Shown here piece after piece: positions 61,367 through 64,000 of a stretch of 64,000 nucleotides of DNA. The position numbers and the translations under genes are program-made. Source of the DNA: JAGNKE01 sp964583335 (GTDB lineage: Bacteria; Pseudomonadota; Alphaproteobacteria; Micavibrionales; Micavibrionaceae); NCBI GenBank assembly GCA_964583335.1, contig CAZOVG010000004.1:62001-126000 (forward strand). Direction: 5' to 3'. Under the pieces are notes generated by a model. That model did no database searches. It worked only from the letters and a program-made list of their open reading frames with translations, and was not told where the DNA came from. Positions within the stretch are counted from its first letter, which is position 1. Each line of letters opens with the position of its first letter.

Positions 61367-62065
61367 ATGATCATCAAACGTGAACGCAATCAAAGAGGGC
61401 CAACCGATCTGGGTTGGCTCAAGAGCCAGCACAGTTTTTCCTTCGGGCATTATCACGACCCGGCGCATATGGGTTTCGGGCCTCTGCGTGTCATCAACGA
61501 GGACCGGGTCGCGCCCGGTATGGGATTCGGGACGCATCCGCACGACAACATGGAGATCATTTCCTATGTTCTCAGCGGTGAACTTGCGCATAAGGACAGC
61601 ATGGGCAACGGCGCCACGATCCGGCCCGGTGAGATTCAGGTGATGAGCGCCGGGACGGGCGTGACGCACAGCGAGTTCAACCCGTCGAACGACAACGAGG
61701 CGCATTTCCTGCAAATCTGGATCATGCCGGGGGCGCGGAATACGCAGCCGGGGTACCAGCAGCGTCTTGTCGATCCGGAAGCCGTTAAAAACCGCTTTGC
61801 GCCCGTTGTCGGGCCGGAGGGCCGCGCCGCGCTGACGATCAAGCAGGACGCGACGATCCTGCTTGGGCGGTTCGAGGCGGGGCAAGGTGAGCGGTTGAGC
61901 CTTGATCCGGCCCGGAAATACTGGGTTCAGATCGCGCGGGGCGAGGCTATGGTCGAAGGGCAAAAGGCCCTGCAAGGGGACGGGTTTGCTGTGACCGGGC
62001 AGGACGCCCTTGATTTTAGGTCTTTGTCCGACAGCGAGGCGCTTTTGTTCGATATGACGGCATAA
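61367..62065 (+). CDS. Pirin-family protein (YhhW-like)
   Basis: A 232-residue bicupin. The metal-binding motif is GFGTHPHDNMEIISYVL (two His and, later, Glu and His) with the second in SAGTGVTHSEFN. Members bind iron and some have quercetinase activity; others act in redox regulation. The start is ATG 61367. It is complete and probably a single-gene unit. Confidence 0.92.
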   Translation: MIIKRERNQRGPTDLGWLKSQHSFSFGHYHDPAHMGFGPLRVINEDRVAPGMGFGTHPHDNMEIISYVLSGELAHKDSMGNGATIRPGEIQVMSAGTGVTHSEFNPSNDNEAHFLQIWIMPGARNTQPGYQQRLVDPEAVKNRFAPVVGPEGRAALTIKQDATILLGRFEAGQGERLSLDPARKYWVQIARGEAMVEGQKALQGDGFAVTGQDALDFRSLSDSEALLFDMTA

Positions 62066-62096
62066 AACGCTGTTTTTTCAAAATTTTACTTTCCTT

Positions 62097-62130
62097 TTTC
62101 GGGCGGATTCACTAATAATTCCGCCCGAAA
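62097..62130 (+). promoter_or_regulatory. Hairpin in the leader of typA
   Basis: TTCGGGCGGA (62098-62107) pairs with TCCGCCCGAA (62120-62129), 10 bp plus one more T/A pair, with a 12-base A+T-rich loop. No T-run follows on either strand, so it is not a standard terminator. It lies 30 bases upstream of the typA ATG. A leader structure controlling typA or an mRNA-end protector for pirin are both possible. Confidence 0.4.
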
Positions 62131-62159
62131 CTACGCTTTGAGCTACGGAAAAGAATAAA

Positions 62160-63977
62160 ATGTCCAGAAATTTGCGGAATATTGCGATTATCGCCCACGT
62201 TGACCATGGGAAAACGACCCTGATCGACTCCATCATGAAACAGAGCGGGATGTTCCGCGAAAATCAGCAGGTTACCGAGCGGTTGATGGATTCCGGCGAT
62301 CTGGAGAAAGAGCGCGGAATTACTATTCTGGCCAAACCTACGTCTATTCTTTGGGATGGGGCGCGGATCAATATCATCGACACGCCCGGGCACGCCGATT
62401 TCGGCGGGGAGGTTGAACGCGTTCTGCATATGGCGGATGGGGTTATTCTTTTGATCGATGCCGCAGAAGGGCCGATGCCGCAGACCAAGTTCGTTTTGGG
62501 TAAGGCGCTTAAATTAGGGTTGCGTCCGATCGTTATCGTTAACAAGGTTGACCGACCCGATGCGCGCTCGGAAGAGGTTTTGAACGAGGTTTTCGATTTG
62601 TTCGTTTCTCTTGACGCAAACGACGAACAGCTTGATTTTCCGGTGCTTTACGCCTCGGGCCGTGCCGGATGGTGCGCGCGCGAACTGGATCATCCGCGCG
62701 AGAATTTGCACCCGCTTCTGGATCTTGTGCTTGAGCATGTTCCCGCCCCGAAGGTGGAGGAGGGCAAGCCCTTCGCCATGCTGGCGACGCTTCTCGATTA
62801 CGACCCCTTCATCGGACGCTGCCTGACGGGCCGTGTTGTGAACGGTTCGGCCAAGATCAACGAGCCGGTCAAGGCTATAAACCTGAAGGGCGAATCTGTG
62901 GAAGTCGGGCGCCTGACCAAGCTTTTGATGTTTGAGGGCAACAAGCGCATACCTGTTACTGAAGTTCACGCAGGCGATATCATCTGTATCGCGGGCCTCA
63001 CCAAGGCTTCTGTTGCCGATACGATTTGCGCGGCCAGCGTTACGCAGCCGATCGCGTCTACGCCGATCGACCCGCCGACCATGTCTGTGACGATCAGCGT
63101 CAACGACTCGCCTTTTGCCGGCAAGGAAGGCAACAAGGTGACCTCTAGCCTCATCCGCGACCGTTTGATGGCCGAGGCTGAGTGTAATGTTGCGATTACC
63201 TATAAGGAGAGCGAAAACAAGGATTCGTTTGAAATCGGCGGGCGCGGCGAATTGCAGCTGGGTGTTCTGATCGAGACGATGCGCCGCGAGGGGTTTGAGA
63301 TGACCGTTTCGCGTCCCAAGGTTTTGTTCAAGGAAGAAAACGGCCAGCGCCTTGAGCCTATCGAGGAAGTCACGATCGACGTAGACGAAGAGTTCCAGAG
63401 CACGGTCATCGACTCTATGAATCGCCGCAAGGCCGAGATGAGCGATATGCGTTCGAGCGGCGCGGGCAAGATGCGCCTCACGTTCCTTGCGCCTTCGCGC
63501 GGGTTGATCGGGTATCAGAGCCGGTTCCTGACGCAGACACGGGGCACGGGCGTTCTGAACCGCATTTTCCATTCTTATGCGCCTTACAAGGGCGATATCC
63601 CGCAGCGTCGCAACGGTGCGCTGATCTCGAATGACACAGGCGCGGCGGTTGCTTATGCGATCTTCAACCTTCAGGACCGGGGCAGCATGTTCGTCGGTCA
63701 CCAGACGCCCGTCTATCAGGGGATGATCGTGGGTGAGCACAGCCGGGACAACGATCTTGAGGTCAACGTGCTGAAGGGCAAGAAGCTCACGAACGTGCGT
63801 GCGTCGGGCACCGACGAGGCGACGACGCTTGTGCCGCCCCGCAAGATGTCTCTGGAAGACATGATGGCTTATGTTAACGAGGACGAGCTGCTTGAGGTTA
63901 CGCCGAAATCCCTGCGCCTTCGCAAAAAGCACCTCTGCCCGCATGAGCGCAAAAAAGCCAGCCGCGCGGCGGAATAG
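62160..63977 (+). CDS. typA: Ribosome-binding GTPase TypA/BipA
   Basis: A 605-residue translation-factor GTPase. G1 AHVDHGKTTL, G2 ERGITILAKP, G3 DTPGHADFGG and G4 NKVDRPDAR are all intact. EF-G-like domains III and V and the TypA-specific C-terminal domain (RNGALISNDTGAAVAYAIF; KMSLEDMMAYVNEDELLEVTP) follow. It binds the ribosome under stress and aids 50S assembly at low temperature in E. coli. Full length; the stop lies 23 bases from the window end. Confidence 0.97.
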   Translation: MSRNLRNIAIIAHVDHGKTTLIDSIMKQSGMFRENQQVTERLMDSGDLEKERGITILAKPTSILWDGARINIIDTPGHADFGGEVERVLHMADGVILLIDAAEGPMPQTKFVLGKALKLGLRPIVIVNKVDRPDARSEEVLNEVFDLFVSLDANDEQLDFPVLYASGRAGWCARELDHPRENLHPLLDLVLEHVPAPKVEEGKPFAMLATLLDYDPFIGRCLTGRVVNGSAKINEPVKAINLKGESVEVGRLTKLLMFEGNKRIPVTEVHAGDIICIAGLTKASVADTICAASVTQPIASTPIDPPTMSVTISVNDSPFAGKEGNKVTSSLIRDRLMAEAECNVAITYKESENKDSFEIGGRGELQLGVLIETMRREGFEMTVSRPKVLFKEENGQRLEPIEEVTIDVDEEFQSTVIDSMNRRKAEMSDMRSSGAGKMRLTFLAPSRGLIGYQSRFLTQTRGTGVLNRIFHSYAPYKGDIPQRRNGALISNDTGAAVAYAIFNLQDRGSMFVGHQTPVYQGMIVGEHSRDNDLEVNVLKGKKLTNVRASGTDEATTLVPPRKMSLEDMMAYVNEDELLEVTPKSLRLRKKHLCPHERKKASRAAE

Positions 63978-64000
63978 GTTTCAGGCCGGTTCGATTTCAT

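Overview
The window reads as one contiguous, gene-dense bacterial chromosome segment, most likely from an alphaproteobacterium. The main pointers are a eukaryote-type (alanine racemase-fold) ornithine decarboxylase behind a long structured leader of the kind known as the alphaproteobacterial speF motif, a homodimeric-type NADP isocitrate dehydrogenase, a YdcH/DUF465 protein, a pirin, and a BatA/BatB-C/BatD aerotolerance operon. I cannot fix the genus. No rRNA, tRNA, CRISPR array, insertion sequence or phage module was seen.

Layout. 1-7.6 kb: the 3' part of a hybrid sensor kinase, ornithine decarboxylase with its leader, the ovothiol enzyme OvoA, a succinate-semialdehyde dehydrogenase and an EAL-domain protein. 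7.6-10.1 kb: two tandem paralogues with a HEGxH (HExxH-type) motif. 10.3-16.1 kb: a more A+T-rich island with FkbH, an acyl carrier protein, an MBOAT acyltransferase, an SGNH/DltD-like protein, a 57-residue membrane protein and a SAM methyltransferase. Together these resemble a Dlt-like envelope acylation system that could be charged with a glyceryl unit. 16.2-21.6 kb: a ribbon-helix-helix regulator divergent from a three-gene operon (coiled-coil protein, ClpB-like AAA+ protein with a degenerate first ATPase site, single-pass membrane protein) that I do not recognise as any described system. 21.6-35.8 kb: class II amidotransferase, an A+T-rich orphan, PQQ-type sugar dehydrogenase, a giant alpha-2-macroglobulin, a YihY/BrkB protein, a KAP P-loop NTPase overlapping a third HEGxH protein, and icd. 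35.8-45.5 kb: an A+T-rich surface-polysaccharide locus on the minus strand (GT4, GT2-GT4 fusion, GT2, flippase, two FkbM methyltransferases, two P-loop sulfotransferase-like proteins, one broken methyltransferase). 45.6-51 kb: a DUF465 pair, a preQ1-I riboswitch in front of queCDEF, a YiiX-like permuted papain-fold protein and two uncharacterised genes. 51.1-58.7 kb: moxR, DUF58, DUF4381, batA, a batB-batC fusion and batD. 58.7-64 kb: a His-rich secreted protein, a secreted PHB-depolymerase-like esterase, an unknown protein, a pirin and typA.

How the parts work together. The que operon makes preQ0 and reduces it to preQ1, and a preQ1 aptamer containing the queC Shine-Dalgarno can close the loop. 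The Bat operon forms a MoxR-VWA stress module in the membrane. The Dlt-like island and the glycan locus both suggest investment in modifying the cell surface. The best candidates for undescribed biology are the FkbH/ACP/MBOAT island, the coiled-coil/ClpB-like/membrane operon, the HEGxH family (one member paired with a KAP NTPase), and the Arg-rich leader peptide upstream of ornithine decarboxylase.
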